From Acheta domesticus (lineage: Eukaryota > Arthropoda > Insecta > Orthoptera > Gryllidae), in assembly GCA_031308135.1 (NCBI GenBank), contig JAHLJT010000631.1:263270925-263334924 (forward strand): DNA of 64,000 bases, written 5' to 3'. The stretch's first letter is position 1; every line of letters begins with the position of its first letter. The position numbers were made by a program, and so were the translations under genes. The notes beneath the pieces were generated by a model. That model was not told the DNA's origin. It saw nothing but the letters and a program-made list of their open reading frames with translations, and searched no databases. Below, one piece after another: positions 1 to 13,339 of this stretch.

Positions 1-3000
1 TTTTTTGAAAAATCAAAATTGTTTATGCATTTTTATAATTGAGTCACTCCACATCAAATCACACAAATTGAAGGGAAATTTGACTTTCATGTACCAGATT
101 TTAAAACTTTTTTCTATGAAGAATAATATCAAAATTATGAAACATGTTTTTGTTTTTTGCCAAAACTTTTTTTTCGAGACCGCATTAATTTTCAAAATGA
201 TTAACTATTCACATCGCTAAAGATAATCGGTTGTAACTCCTGTTGTAATTGAGAAAGAAATGAAATGTTATGTGATATTAAACAACAAAATATGCTTTCA
301 TTTGATTCACAGATTGAATCCATTAAATTTTTTAAAATGCATTTTTTGACTAATTTTATTTTAATTTTTTAATTTTCTTCCTTAACATGACAATTTAAAA
401 ATTTGAAAAAAATACAATTGTATTTACTGAAGTGTTTTACTTAAGTCTGATAAGTTTCAAAGTAGGACACTGCGAGGATTCTAAGAAATTAAATGCAATA
501 GAAATTCTTACTTGCTGTTTTGCTGCAGCATCTGCCAGAGCATCACCCCTAAGCACGTGCTAAACATGTCGTAGATGTTTATCATCATTATACTTTCACA
601 GAGCAATAGAAATATCCTGTGCCTGATATATAATTATGACTTTCATAGCCAATTAAACTCAAATTAAAAAAATATCAAACAGATTCAATTTAGTATTATA
701 CGGACAAAATAGAATAAGTGTACGTCAAACAGTTAATTAAGTTGATATTTCTTTTTCTTCACTTTAGAGACAATATTGCTTATTGATTATTTCCTAAAGA
801 AATGAAACTATGTATTTTCTTTGTGCCTTCTGAAACTTATTTATTTTCATATTACTGTTGCAAAAGTTCTCTTTCTCTTTTAGCGTTGCCAAAAATATAA
901 AGGTAATGTTCTTCACATTATCAATAATTAATAAAATCAAATAATTTTCTGGGTAAATCAGTAGGTTCTGACAGGGCTGAAAATTCTTCATTTTCTATTT
1001 TCTTTCTTAATCTTTTATTGGTTCCTCCTTTCTGATGCACGGTCCTTTTCCATAACATGTTACGAAGTGAAGAAATGGTATTTAGCATTTACATTCAAGT
1101 CATCTTTGTGGAAGTATTAATTCACTTTTCTCTTTCATTTCTTTGTAATACTAGGGGCTGAACCAATTTGAGAAATTTATATTTTGAAAATTAAAATTTA
1201 TTTCAAATACTTAATTAATATGTTTATAAAAATTATATTTACATGAAAGTACAGCTTTCTAGAGTTAATTTAAGTGTAGTTATATGTATTTTTAAGGAAA
1301 CACTACATGTGCAAAAAATGTTTAAACAATAGCATGTGCAGGATTCTTCCAAAAAAATAGTTGGTAATATTTCTGAATGGAATGGTATCAGAGATGGTAT
1401 CAAAAATGTCAAGTCACTGAAAAATAGTGATGTTTTGTGAGTGTGCAGTTTGTTGTGGAATGACTCAATTATATTTTAAACAATTTTTTCCACAATTGAT
1501 TATAAATTTTGATAAAATGTACATTCAACATTTACAACACTTTTATGTTGGAGAATGCTTAAATCTTCTTTCAACTTTTTATTAGTAGTTAGTTTGATTT
1601 CGAAGTAAATACATTTTTTTATATATTTTGAAAGAAAATTTTTCAGGGCCCCAAGCCCCAATTAAGTCAGAGCCTGACCATGTTGACCCAACTGCCTCTC
1701 TCTCTCTCTCTGGGTGGTCACTGCAAAAAGAATGAGAAAATCCATCGACAATCAGTTGCCAGAGGACATTGTCCTCCATGCTATGCCTTACAAAAGGTAA
1801 TATTCAAGTTTTAAAATAAAGTTTTCTTGTTACTAAGGTTAAAATCATTTTCAGTTATTTAAAATCTATTCCATTTCCTCACATAGAAGTCATTTTCACA
1901 TAAATTGTTCCATTCAGATATTTTATTTGGGATAGCAAGTTTCCTTCTTACAGAGATTCAGACTCAGAATTAACTGTAGAATAGAAATCTGTCTGAAAAT
2001 AAATTTGGATGAAGCCTAGGGACAGATGAGGAAATCAAGGTTGCTTGAGCACTCACAAATAAAATGTAAATTGCTTTTTTGGTCATAGTCAAATAGCTCA
2101 AGAGACAAAAAATTCTCAAAATGAGATTTTTTTATACAAATAGGAATAATCACTGCAAACAGTTTCAAAAATTAAATTTGATGATTTCTTTTTTTTTTGG
2201 AATACTCACTTTTTTCTTCAAAATTGTTTGGAATACTCAGTTTTTTTAGTTACTTTTCAACTGACCTCAGTAGGTTCATGCTTTCTAAGAATCAACTTCC
2301 AAAAAGTGAAAGCATTTTTAGGAATCATGTAATTTTTTTCATTTTGATAGTACTTTTAGTATGTTCTCTGGGTTATTTTTCCCAGCATTTCACCTGAATG
2401 ATCTGAAAATCTATGAAGTAGGCCTACTAAATAATGATTGTTTCCAGATTTCTCCATTGGGGGCAAGTGATGCAAAACTGTAAAATAAGTATGTTGAATT
2501 TGATGTCATATTTTATTGCCTGTAAGTGATTCGCAACTTTTCCATTACTCAAAACCACTTATATTTTCTTGGAGGTGTGTGTCACTGAAAATATTTTACT
2601 CACACTGTTTGAAAAAGATACACAAACATTAAGTAATTTTAATGTTTTTTTTAATTAAACATGTTGTAAGAACTCTTTTATACAGTGGTGCATCCAAGGA
2701 GAAGGGGTCATTGGGCTAATTATTTAGTATTCTCAATTGAATATGTTGAAAATAATTATAAATCAATAAATAAAATACATTTTAATTTCAGTTCATGAAT
2801 AAATCTTTATGAGAGAGCACCAAGTCACCTGGACCCTACACTTTTAGCTCTCCCCATTGAAAATCCTGGTTGTACCACTGCTTTGATAAGATTCTTAATT
2901 ATCTGCAATGGAATACTGATATTTCGTTAAATGTATCTTGTAATTGTCCTATCTGAAAAAATAAAAATATATTGTGCTATTAAAGAGGCATGAAGCTAAG

Positions 3001-6000
3001 GGCAGAGTATGTAGGGAAGAAGCAAAATTCCCTCCTGTACTTAATGATATCTACACAAGTAAGTTAGACAGTCTTTATATTAAAAATGCTATTTGTAATT
3101 TCATTGCCAGACTAGTACCAGCACTTAAAAAGTTAAAATTATAATCAAAGTCCATGAGTTAATTTCAAACCATGCCACAGGTAGAGTGAGAAAGTTAACA
3201 TTTGATTACTTCATTTAAAAAGTCATAAATTAGTTCAAAATAATATATTTTCAATTATAATACAAAGACACCAGTACGATATATGAAAGTTTGTGATATT
3301 TTAATGTTTCCTTCATCTTAATTATTTATTTGAAATTGACATTGCTCGTCCCATAAGTTTGGTCTAGCACTTTGTTTATCATAATATCTAATGTTTGATG
3401 AAAGACTATTCTTCCACAGAGCTGGAAGTTTGCATTGTTTCAAAGCAAACATATTGTGTGTGTATTTTCTATTATGTTTCTTTTGTATTTTTGTGAAAAA
3501 TCAAGAAATGAATGCTTTTGTTCTTGTTGTAAATTACTTAAGTTTATTAATAATTTTCTGTAGTTTGTTTCATTCTTATCTAGTCCGCTTTAAACATTTT
3601 TTAAAGAAGTAATGAAGTTAAATGAAGTACTGAAAACAGTTACTGACCAGAAAATTTTCATTACTTCCATTCATTTTTGCAAGAAACATAAAATATGATT
3701 TACTTTCATAAGAGCTTTTTGATAGAACATAGAGAACACAAAGATCCCTAACACCTTAGAAGGTACTGGAGAAAATTATTTTAGTTTGAAATTAATTCTA
3801 TTTAGACTCTTCAAAAGTGAAAAACTCTCTTCAACAATAATACTTGCATAAATGTATTCTGTCTGTAAATTGTGTTTGTCTATAATCTACCTGTAAATTT
3901 GATGATTTATTTAGCCAAATTGCTTATGAGCAGTGTTCAAAACGCACATTTTTTACTTTGCTTACTATATACAGATCTATTTAGATGTCAATATTTCCCC
4001 CTCTACTGGTCAAAATATTTATCTACATGACGAAAATCAATGTGATGCAAAATTGAAATATTCATTAGATAGCACACTACTACAAAGCACAAGGTTATGA
4101 AATGAAATGAATGACTGATATCCTTATTTCTGAATGACTTAAAATTTTCTCACTGATGGTTTTGAATGATAATAGCTTTATTACTTTTGTATTAATGACC
4201 ATACATTGCAATGCCTTACAGGAAAATATTAGAAATGGTTATTTCATTTTAGGTTAGAGAGATTGGCACTTAAACTGATGTGTAATAAACAAATCTTACA
4301 CGGTTATTTTGCAAGTGATTTTTAACATCAACCTGAAACCACAACTGTGACAAATAGCATTTCTCTCAAACTTCTTGGTAAAGCCATTTTACATGATTAC
4401 TTTAAGATACTGTACTGTAAATGAGAGGGAACACAATTTACTGCTTGCTTTTCTTTTTCATTGTAGCTAATCGAGCTATCCGTGTTTTGTGATGTAGAGA
4501 ATATATTAATCTTAGAATGGAAGCTTATTTTGCAGATTAAGAAATGCAGTAAATTCATCTCTTTTGCTGTAACAGTAACATAAAAGCAATCATGTTTGTT
4601 GACAATTGCCATCTACTTAGAATGTAAAAAGAGTGCATTTGCTATTGAAAATATTCCCCAAGATCTATAAAGATGTCAGTAAGAAGAATAACTAGAAGTT
4701 GCTTTATTCTTCCAAGAACATATCACTTGTCAATGGATTGTCTATGTACATGAAAAGAATCTATGTTTTATTTATTTTCAAACAAATTTTGTTAGGTTTT
4801 ATCATCTCTGAGTCCCAAAGTTATCATTTAGTGACGTATTTTAAGTTACCTACAATTGTTGTAAGCATGTAGAATATTTGTCAAATGAGTGACAATGGTA
4901 AATATAATCTCTCTTGGCTAGTTTCAAACAAGAAGAATGAACTCTGAATTAAATGAATGGGATGTTTACTTACAGAAGACAAAAAAATCTTTTTGACTTA
5001 AAACTGAGCCTGGTTCTCAAAAATTACCACACACTTCCGATACTTGGTGAAATGAAAACAAAATAAAAAATCAAATGTATTTCAAAGTGTCATAGCACCT
5101 TTGGACATTACTGCAAAAATGTATTAGAGCTAAAGACCTCAGAAAAAAAACATCATACAAGTAAAATTAATATTTTTTTGAAAAGTAGCTTTATGAGTTT
5201 AAAAATCCATCTTAACAAGATACTGAAAACTTATAAGATATTATTCATTATTAGAGAAGTACAGAAAAAATGTACATAATACCAACGGAATAAAAGGCAA
5301 GATTTTTTTTATTTATTTGAACATTCACAAACGAAATTGGTTCATTTTTTCATATTACTCAATTCTCAAAAAAGTCACAGGCATTCCAAGTAATGTAAGT
5401 GCCGAGAACCATTCTTTTAAAACTGTTGAAGTGTATTTTACATTTTCCTTAGAAGTAGTTATTGATGAAACAGGGTGTTTTGCAATTTACAATTGGGCAC
5501 AAGAGAGCGAGTTGAATGCAAAACTCATTCATCTTCCATTTAAGTGTGTTCACAAAACTCGACTCCTTTGCTCTACTTGCAAATGTCCAATGGTTCTCAA
5601 AATATTTCTAAAACAAGATTGTATATTTCCTTTTGTCATTTCAAATAATTTGGCCATTTTAGTATACCATACTTAAACCCATGAATAATTATATGAATAT
5701 AATATCCTGATGAGATAAATTTGGGGCAATATTGATAATTAACCTATGTGATGTAACTCTGCCATGCGTAGTTCAAATCCCTTTTGATAAGACTTCCCTA
5801 CATCCTAGCTGCATAGAAAATCATACCTTGAACATAATGCATAGTGCCAATGCTTTCAAAAAATCACACTTCTTAGAGAAATAACAAATGTTCTTACTTA
5901 AGCAAATGTTGTTCTCTGTTTCCCACTATGTCTCAAAAAACTGAGAACATGTACATTTTGGTCATAAAGTTAATTTAGGAAGAGTATAAAGAAGAAATGG

Positions 6001-6650
6001 AATATTCTTACTGAACTTTTTGAAACGCCCATTGTTATATGACTACGAGGTGGAGCCAAAATCTACTGTAGCGTGCCAATCTTGAGTTTCAAGACTGATG
6101 ACAATGTTTGGAAAATATAACTAATGTTAAAGTTCCAAGGGACCCAGAACAATGTATTTCCTGCCCTAGAACTTGATTACTTTGTTCTGTTTTCATCTGT
6201 TACTATTAAACAAAGTATTACAGTACTATATGTGACCATATTGATATAACAATAGCACAAGATGTTTGGAGATATGAGTAATCTTTTTTGACATTACCTG
6301 AATTGAAAAAAATACATTTTCATAGGTTTAAGGTTTTTAATCAGCTCATCATGGTTTTCCTCGACCATGCTCAAGAAATGTGCTATTGTTATCTCTCCTT
6401 CACTTGTATTTAGTCAAATAAATTAACATCAAATCCTGAATAAACTCAAATGCACTGTGTGCTCTGAGTGTAAAACTTTGTAAAATGGAGATCCCTTTTG
6501 TAACATCCTCAAATCCCAAATTGCGCTGTGCAAATTAAATGACATAATAATCATTACTCGTGTTAATATTTCACTACGAATAAATTAAATGGAATAAATA
6601 ATGTGTTCCTTATAATAATGTTATTCATTCCTTCCATGATCCTTAATTCC
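1..6650. other. AT-rich, repeat-poor region with no supportable gene
   Basis: Only short frames are present. The longest (119 codons at 5317-5676, + strand) has no recognisable domain and the composition of random AT-rich DNA. Unlike the rest of the window, I found no dispersed repeats or inverted repeats here. It could be a long 3' UTR or intron of a gene that lies mostly to the left. Confidence 0.4.
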
Positions 6651-7134
6651 CCTTTTCTCTTAGAGAATTCTTGATTTCCTGTTGGCATGTACTGCTGTTC
6701 TTAAGATTGTAAAGATGGGGGCAGATAGCAAGAGGATATTTTCTTTATATAATTTCATATATGAAAATTGAGATGTCTGTATGTATGGAGGTACGTGTCG
6801 CTCTTTATCAGGGGCGGTCAGAAGGAGAGACTTGCTTGGCAACTTGCCCCAGACCCGGACTGCCACATACGGATGCCAAAAGTTTCATGACAATTTCTGT
6901 CTTACACTTAACTACCATTTGAAAAATTCTTAAAGAAACGAAGCGCAAAAAATTCTTATTTTTTTAAATTCAAATGTTTAAATGAAAACAGCTTTCTGCC
7001 ATTGAATCCAGAGTATTTGCATTCTACATAAATGTACCAATGATGCACCATACATATTTATCAGTAAGAAAACAATTATATTAGCGCGAACCAACACAGT
7101 GGGGCAGGAGACAATAGAACGTGAGAAAAATTTA

Positions 7135-7440
7135 ACTAGTGGGGCTAAAACAGCACGTACTTCCTCGCCTTTAATAATAGTTATGTAATACTATTTATAT
7201 TACAATTTCTCTTCGAGTCAACACATCTCAGTCATCATTTTTTGTAAACCTCATTTGAAATCTTAGAACATTTGGTGCGAAAATTAAAGAGTTTCAAGCA
7301 ATAGAATTTTTTTTCAAAACTTTAAATGAAAATATATTTCTGGCATTGAATTCATTGTAAAAGGTATGCAGTATATTCACGAACATGAGTTTTTTTAGCC
7401 ATGCAATATTCTCCGTAAGTAGTATGCAAGAAAGTAAAAT
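7135..7440 (+). repeat. Dispersed AT-rich repeat, copy 1
   Basis: The sequence from AGCACGTACTTCCTCGCC to a GTATGCAAGAAAGTAAAAT end matches 46106-46405 over its whole length and 45598-45760 in part. There is no coding capacity and no clear terminal repeat. The class of element is unknown. Confidence 0.6.
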
Positions 7441-7446
7441 AATAAT

Positions 7447-7576
7447 CGCCAGCACTGCTCAATACAATCGCGATCATGTGACTCGCAGCGGTACGACGGA
7501 GAACGACGCGAAATACCGTGAGAAATTCCATCGTGAAGACAAGCCCCCAAGCGCCAAGAAATAAAAACCCAAATAT
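7447..7576 (+). mobile_element. Half of a foldback element, subfamily II
   Basis: The right half-arm of the palindrome seen complete at 56993-57226, ending in AAATAAAAACCCAA. The left half is missing, replaced by unrelated sequence. It abuts a complete subfamily I copy. Confidence 0.65.
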
Positions 7577-7831
7577 AAACTGCGATTTTTGTAAGAAGAG
7601 CTCTCAAGATAACTCAAATCCTATCTTCGCGATGGAATATGTCACGGCATTTCGCCTCTTTTCTCGGTCTTGCCGGTAGAAGTCGCATGATCGCAAGCAC
7701 TGCTTCATACGGTCGCGATCGTGCGAAATCTAGCGGAAGGACTGTGAATGATACGAAATGCCGTGACATATTCCATCGCGAAGATGGGATTTGAGTTATC
7801 TTGATAGCTCTTCCTACAAAAATCGCAGTAT
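7577..7831. mobile_element. Foldback (palindromic) MITE, subfamily I
   Basis: The 250-bp element folds on itself almost completely. It starts ACTGCGATTTTTGTA and ends with the reverse complement (TACAAAAATCGCAGT). Arms include TCTTCGCGATGGAATATGTC and its complement, around a centre near 7705. Similar copies lie at 51395-52054 and 56748-56975. TA-rich flanks suggest a TA target site as in mariner-type MITEs. No coding capacity. Confidence 0.75.
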
Positions 7832-7832
7832 A

Positions 7833-8485
7833 CTTCCACGATCTCGATTGCTTACGACGGTGTAGGCGCTTCCCATAAAATCCTCACAGCAGTCAGGGCT
7901 GCCGATGTCTTGAAAGCAAATTATACAATGGCTCAGATTTAATTCTTATACGCGAAAGGCAATAAGACCATTTGTTAATTTATACATTGCAGACTTAAAT
8001 AATTTGTAATCTATTGAAGAGATAATACAATTTCTTGGATATTAATTAAGAAATAGTAGACAGGCACTATTTCTACCGTTTGTACCCATGACCAAACGGG
8101 GACTCCCGAGTGAGAGAGAGAGAGAGAATTTACTGACCGCCTGAAGTGTGCTGCGCTCTCGTGCACAAACGAGCTTCTTTCCGCAGTAGATGCTAGCGTA
8201 AAGCATTCGGGTTTCTCTGGGTCAGGGGTGAAGAGGGGAGAGGGGAACCTCGCCATCTGCGCATGCGTCATTGCTCGTCGCAATCTCGCGGCAGACTCTA
8301 GAAGCATTTTAGCTTCCAAGCAATCACAGACCAGCTTCAACAGCCCGCCGAATTTAATCATAGGAAATCAATTTCAAATTAATACAAAACGTGTTTCGCT
8401 CAACAGACCACTTGTAAGATTATCAATAAAGTTCTTATATACGGGGATGCTCAGCATCTCAGCGTCCCCTGACGCTACGCCACTG
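7833..8485 (-). mobile_element. Truncated non-autonomous hAT element (family of 16779-19446)
   Basis: In reverse complement this begins with the terminal CAGTGGCGTAGCGTC and follows the copy at 42396-43206 almost to that copy's end. It breaks off at 7833 where the foldback element begins. It contains a short GA repeat at 8112-8127. The frames on both strands are not genes. Confidence 0.75.
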
Positions 8486-8489
8486 TGAT

Positions 8490-10080
8490 ACGCCAGGACT
8501 CCTTCAGCCAGCCACAGTTGCTTCGCCAACGGTGTATCGCATTGTATCACAAAAGATGTCATGGACTTGGAAGTGGCAGCATCTTGAACACATTTTATGT
8601 ATTTGGCAATGCTAATGTGTTTACCTAAATCAGTTGATCCTAGATATAAAGAGATATACAAATTTTATAATATTAAAAATTATAATAACAGCTTACTAGT
8701 TAAATCTAGTTATCATAATTTACCATGTCTTCTGAAGTACATTAGAACAACGACGTGTTCTTGTACTTCAGGAATAAACTTTGAGTCAGGAAATTAAGAA
8801 AGATACGGCGATTCATAACGTGTAATTTGTAAAAGACAGGACGAAAATATCATTAAATTAATATTGTATTAGAACAATGCATGTTGAGAGGGACATTGTT
8901 ATAGAAAAAGAAAAGACAGTCGTGACTTGTTTTGACAAGCAACGAAAAAGTTGAACATCAGAGATCGAACCAAGAATGGAGAACAAATGAGATGTCGGTT
9001 TTTTAATTATTAGATCAGAAGCTATTTGACCACGGTGAGGTACAAGATCGTGTATGAGATAAGGCGTTTAAGACACGAGCGGTGATGGATCGTATGTGGC
9101 AGGCAAAAAAAGTTGTTAGATGAGTTTTGATCGCGCTGAGTGACGAATCGGATGTTGCAAGCAGAGAGGAGAGATTTGCTAAAAATTATTAGAAACGTTC
9201 TAGTCGCGAGAAGGTACAGATTGTGACTGTAGGCCGAGACGTGAGAGTTTTTCTTAAGGAAATAGTTTGCAGAACAGTAACGGACTTTGCAGCCATAAAG
9301 AAGAATAATGGTTGATGGTTTGATCATTCATTATTCAACTAACAAATATAGTAAACCAGAGTGGGGTAGATATTACGGAGCTCAAGAAAATTTGCTGATC
9401 GCCTCGCGCCACCATCGGAACGCTCCAGCATCACCTCTCGTCCTACGACAAATCCTTTTCCGGTCTCCATCGTTCTCGTTGTTGGTGTATCGCTTGTAAG
9501 TCAAAACAAAATAAAAGAAAGTCCACATTTACAAATTTTCTGCGCCCGAAATATCCTTTTCAAAATGGTAAGAGTGAATATGAAGCCGAATGTTTGACTT
9601 GCGGTGCACTTGTTTCTGTAGCTAACGACGGAAAGTGTACTTGACATTTGCATCATAAGTATCTAAAACTTGCATTATTGGAAGTGTAATGTTTCTTTGA
9701 TCCCTTGCTATCTTATTTTTTTACTACATTTATTTAAACCCATGTTTCCTGACTAAGGAAGATTTAGTGCCAAAGTAAACTTCCACCAAAAATACACGTT
9801 GATCCTTCGTCAACATTTTCGAAGCGATTCTTCTGTCCTAAACGTGAGTTCCTACAATTATGAATGAAACGTGAATGAATGACTGCCCAAGCACAGAATA
9901 AGTGCTTGCTCTTTCTTTCAACTAAAATAGCCCCGTTCTCCTACCTCGAGATCTGCGACGGGGGTTGGGTCGTTAAAAATGAAAGGGAAGCCAAAGGTAT
10001 TTCACGCGTTGCCAAATTGCCAAATTGCCAAAAAACAAGAGGTTGGGCTCTGAGATATGTGTTGCGAGTTAGACTAAAGA
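8490..10080. other. Gene-free intergenic stretch
   Basis: Only short frames with no recognisable protein are present. Part of 8840-9500 is moderately GC-rich and may be an old repeat, but I found no second copy in the window. Confidence 0.4.
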
Positions 10081-10083
10081 CCT

Positions 10084-10085
<2 letters not shown>

Positions 10086-10166
<81 letters not shown>
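10086..10166. repeat. Compound microsatellite (TA)n(TG)n
   Basis: About 25 TA units run straight into about 15 TG units. The Tyr-Ile and Cys-Val repeats in frames that cross it are artefacts. About 100 bases later a TAGCTGAAGTACCCCGCG motif, like that near RTE-type LINE ends, suggests it grew from a retroelement tail. Confidence 0.9.
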
Positions 10167-10167
<1 letters not shown>

Positions 10168-10269
10168 TATACAAGCACTGAGATTTCGTTATCATATTAT
10201 TTATTTATAATCGTCTCCACAATAGGTGTACCACAGAATAATTCCTAACTTCTTTATTATTTCACTAGC

Positions 10270-13170
10270 TGAAGTACCCCGCGTTGCTGGGGTATTTATT
10301 ACAATAAGTTATTAGACAGGAAGAGGCATTCCATCTTTTCCCACCATGCCGCGGAGCCTTCTTGTATCCATTCTACTTCATCCCCGTTCCGTCTTACCCA
10401 ACCTCTCTCTGTCTTGCTTCTACTTGGAAATACTGTCTTCTTCGCTTTCTCACTAAAAATGTTTAAATTTTTTAAATTGAGGTTTCCGCCCCCAAACTTC
10501 ACTCACTTTATAACTAAAAATAATCAAATTAATCAAAAATTAAATACATTCACTCACATATTTGTCACGTACATCACGAGGTCCCCGGCGGCGTGGGAGC
10601 GCCGGAAATCCGTGATAGCGGCCCGGGCCTAGCTCAGTCAGTCAATTTTGTTACCTTTCTGAAAATAGGCGGTGATGGAAGGAACTGCAAGGTGCAATAT
10701 AATGATAATAACAATTTGAGTGACTGGTAACACAATACAAAGTTTATTTCCGCCTAATGATAGGCCGGAGAAATTACATTAGGAATTAGAGAAGAAATGC
10801 CCTGCCTAGTGAGCTCTAGTTAGGGGAAAAACTTAAATCCAAGAGAAGAAATAAAATTGACAATGAAATTACTCTAACAATTACATGAAGGAAGCGATCA
10901 TTCGCCCTCGGAACTGGCGATTAGGTGCCTCAGCGCGGCACCGCAATTTACAGGAAAAGTCTTTGTACGGTCGTTGACCAAATACAATGCCTGATAAAGA
11001 CGGCGTTGAATAGACGCCAAGTGGCACCGGCGGCGGCGGCTGCGGCGACGGCAGCGGCCCTTTGTTGGATCAGCGGCGGGTCGACCTTCCAAGGCCGAAG
11101 GGACGCTCACCAGCGGATGCCCACAAGAACGGGTGCGGTGAAGGCACGGCGGCGGCGGCTGCGATGTCAGGAACGGCGGCGGCGGCAGCGACGCAGGTGG
11201 CGATAGCGGCACTTCGCGTATTTGGAATGTTTCGGGGATCAAATCACGAGTGATCACGTATCTCACGCACAATGTCACACAGCGCGATATGAGAGTTCCA
11301 ATAAGCTCTATGCAAGCACAAATCTCGGAGAGTATCTGTCAAATAGCCAGTGGTGGCAGAGTTCATAAAATGATACTCGGGAAGAGTTTCTCCCAGCTAC
11401 CGAGATTAAGCAAAGAAAAATTTGATTGCGCAGGGCAATCCCAAATCGCTCCCCAGAGCACGCGATGCCCGAGGTACCTCGACCTCCCTGCCTCAGCTCT
11501 CCTCACCAAGTCTTCCTTCGTACGCTCTCTTTGGGTGGAGTTCATCTGTTCCCCCCCCCAAAATTTTGCAGATATTTCGAATTCATCCCTTCTCCACAGA
11601 ATTCTACCCCTGATTGGTTGAGTGTGATGGCGTCTTAACTCTTTTTAGCCAACCAGCTCCGGCGATTCTGGGAATTTTCCTTACTCTGTCTCATTCCCAA
11701 AGCCCTCTTCGTTTATCGAAGAAAGTAGGTCAAGAAGGGTGTGAGACATGATCGTTGTACCCCGAGGGTTGCAGTGAATTACAGCTTTGGGCTTCCCAGC
11801 GCTAGTGACAGCCAAAAAAAAAGACTTCCCAGCGCTAGTGACGGGCACGCGCCGCAAATCTATTCAAATGGTTCCGGGGCCTACGTGATCCCGAACAAAA
11901 AGGTCTTCCCTCGCTCCCTAGTGTCATAAAACATTGGAGAAAGCGGGTGTCACGCGCTCGCGGGCGGGGAACGGCGTCAGCGTGGCGCGGTAGCTTCTCT
12001 CCACGCACTAGCCTTCTGCATCGGCATTTTATTTATGACAATAATTTGCAGTAAAAAATAGCGTACCGCTACATATTATTTTTGTGGAATTTTAGGTATT
12101 TTTCCCATACTTTCAATCAGTTGCCATATCTTAAAACGTATTAATTTTCATATTTTTCTTATTTCATTGTAAACAGCGTTTTGAAAGAAAACTTCGAAAT
12201 TAATCGTTGACCTCATGACGAGGTAGTTGATATTCAAATGAAGTGTTTTTAATTGAACTTGAGTATGCGTTTTAGGGTCCTTGTGGCTCACGTAAATGTG
12301 CAATTAACCACTTAGACAATTATAATGTCTACAAAAATTCGATAACACAGTAGATTCCAGCTTGATCAAAGTTTTCTGTTGCCTAAAATAAAGCCTCTTT
12401 GTTCCACTTTCAACAACCTTGAAAAACAGTGACACACATTCAATTCCTTTAGCCTAAAACGTAAATCATTCACAGTAACTTACATTTGACTCGTTGAACT
12501 CGCTAATACGTAATAATCATACTTAATGTACTACAACTAATCCAATAACTATTTCATATAGATTACATGTATGCATTCATACCTTTTTACAATATGAAAA
12601 TCCATCAGCAAAATGTCGTTTTCCAAACTTTCCATATAACCTACGACTTGCCCATATATGACTAAGTATATAAGCCTAAGTCACTAGTTCCTATTAATTT
12701 ATGCTAAAAATAACAATTCGAGCATTCCAAGAGATTCAATCTTTTTCATAAATGTTGGACCGTGTTCATCATTTATGTTTATGCCGCCGTGCACTTTGGC
12801 TATCATTTTGAACAAAACTCGATATTCTTTACGTACATTTAAAATATTTATTGACTAGAACCTGCAAATACTTGATACTATTAAGTATTCTAGTGTAAGC
12901 AACGCGATGCTTTCCAGAATATTACTCGACTGTTTCACCGTTTACGCGGAGAAACGAGGAAATGCTCCGCGCAGAAGATGACGCCGCTGTCTGCGGTGTC
13001 GTTGCGGCCGGTTTGAATTTCGCGCCCCGGAAGTGATTTTTAAACTCAATTTTCTCAAAGACAAAATTTGTTTCCGAAAAACTGGACCTCCCATTCTTCA
13101 TGTCTGGCAACACAGAATTTGTGGTATTTTTTGTAACGGGAGCTTCTGGACACCCTATACATATGTATAT
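10270..13170. other. Gene-free region with a CpG/CGG-rich block
   Basis: From 10560 to 12000 the sequence is strongly GC-rich for this window and contains CGG-rich low-complexity DNA around 11030-11200, which yields Arg/Ala-rich frames on both strands. None has a domain, a plausible start context or splice partners. From 12000 to 13170 the sequence returns to plain AT-rich DNA. Confidence 0.4.
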
Positions 13171-13180
13171 ATATTGTAAC

Positions 13181-13204
13181 GATATGGGGAATATACCCCA
13201 TATC
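13181..13204. repeat. 24-bp palindrome, first of a pair
   Basis: GATATGGGG, spacer AATATA, CCCCATATC: nine-base perfect arms. A second palindrome at 13311-13334 has the same spacer and differs by one compensated base pair. Confidence 0.8.
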
Positions 13205-13310
13205 ACGAAAAGAATTATGGGAAATTGCAAATTTTACAATTTAAGATCAGCGGAAGATTTTGTTTGTGCCGGAAAATTTTTAAAGAAGAGAGAGGAAGGG
13301 GAAATGCAGC

Positions 13311-13334
13311 GATATGGGAAATATATCCCATATC
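13311..13334. repeat. 24-bp palindrome, second of a pair
   Basis: GATATGGGA, spacer AATATA, TCCCATATC, 130 bases after the first. The ninth base pair is A-T instead of G-C, so pairing is kept. Confidence 0.8.
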
Positions 13335-13339
13335 ACCAT

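Noticed and set aside
1582..1779. 65-codon frame on the minus strand starting MEDNVLWQLIVDG
   Set aside because: It contains a GA-repeat-derived Glu/Arg run, has no recognised domain and no splice context.
5317..5676. 119-codon frame on the + strand
   Set aside because: Composition of AT-rich random sequence and no domain or signal; length alone is not enough.
8228..8488. 86-codon frame also found at 42391-42660
   Set aside because: It is conserved only because it lies in two copies of the non-autonomous hAT element; it has no transposase features.
9879..10195. Frames of 84-100 codons with Tyr-Ile and Cys-Val runs
   Set aside because: They simply translate the TA/TG microsatellite.
10898..11278. 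126-codon frame in the CGG-rich block
   Set aside because: Pro/Arg/Ser low complexity from a CGG tract, overlapped by similar frames on the other strand; no splice partners or domain.
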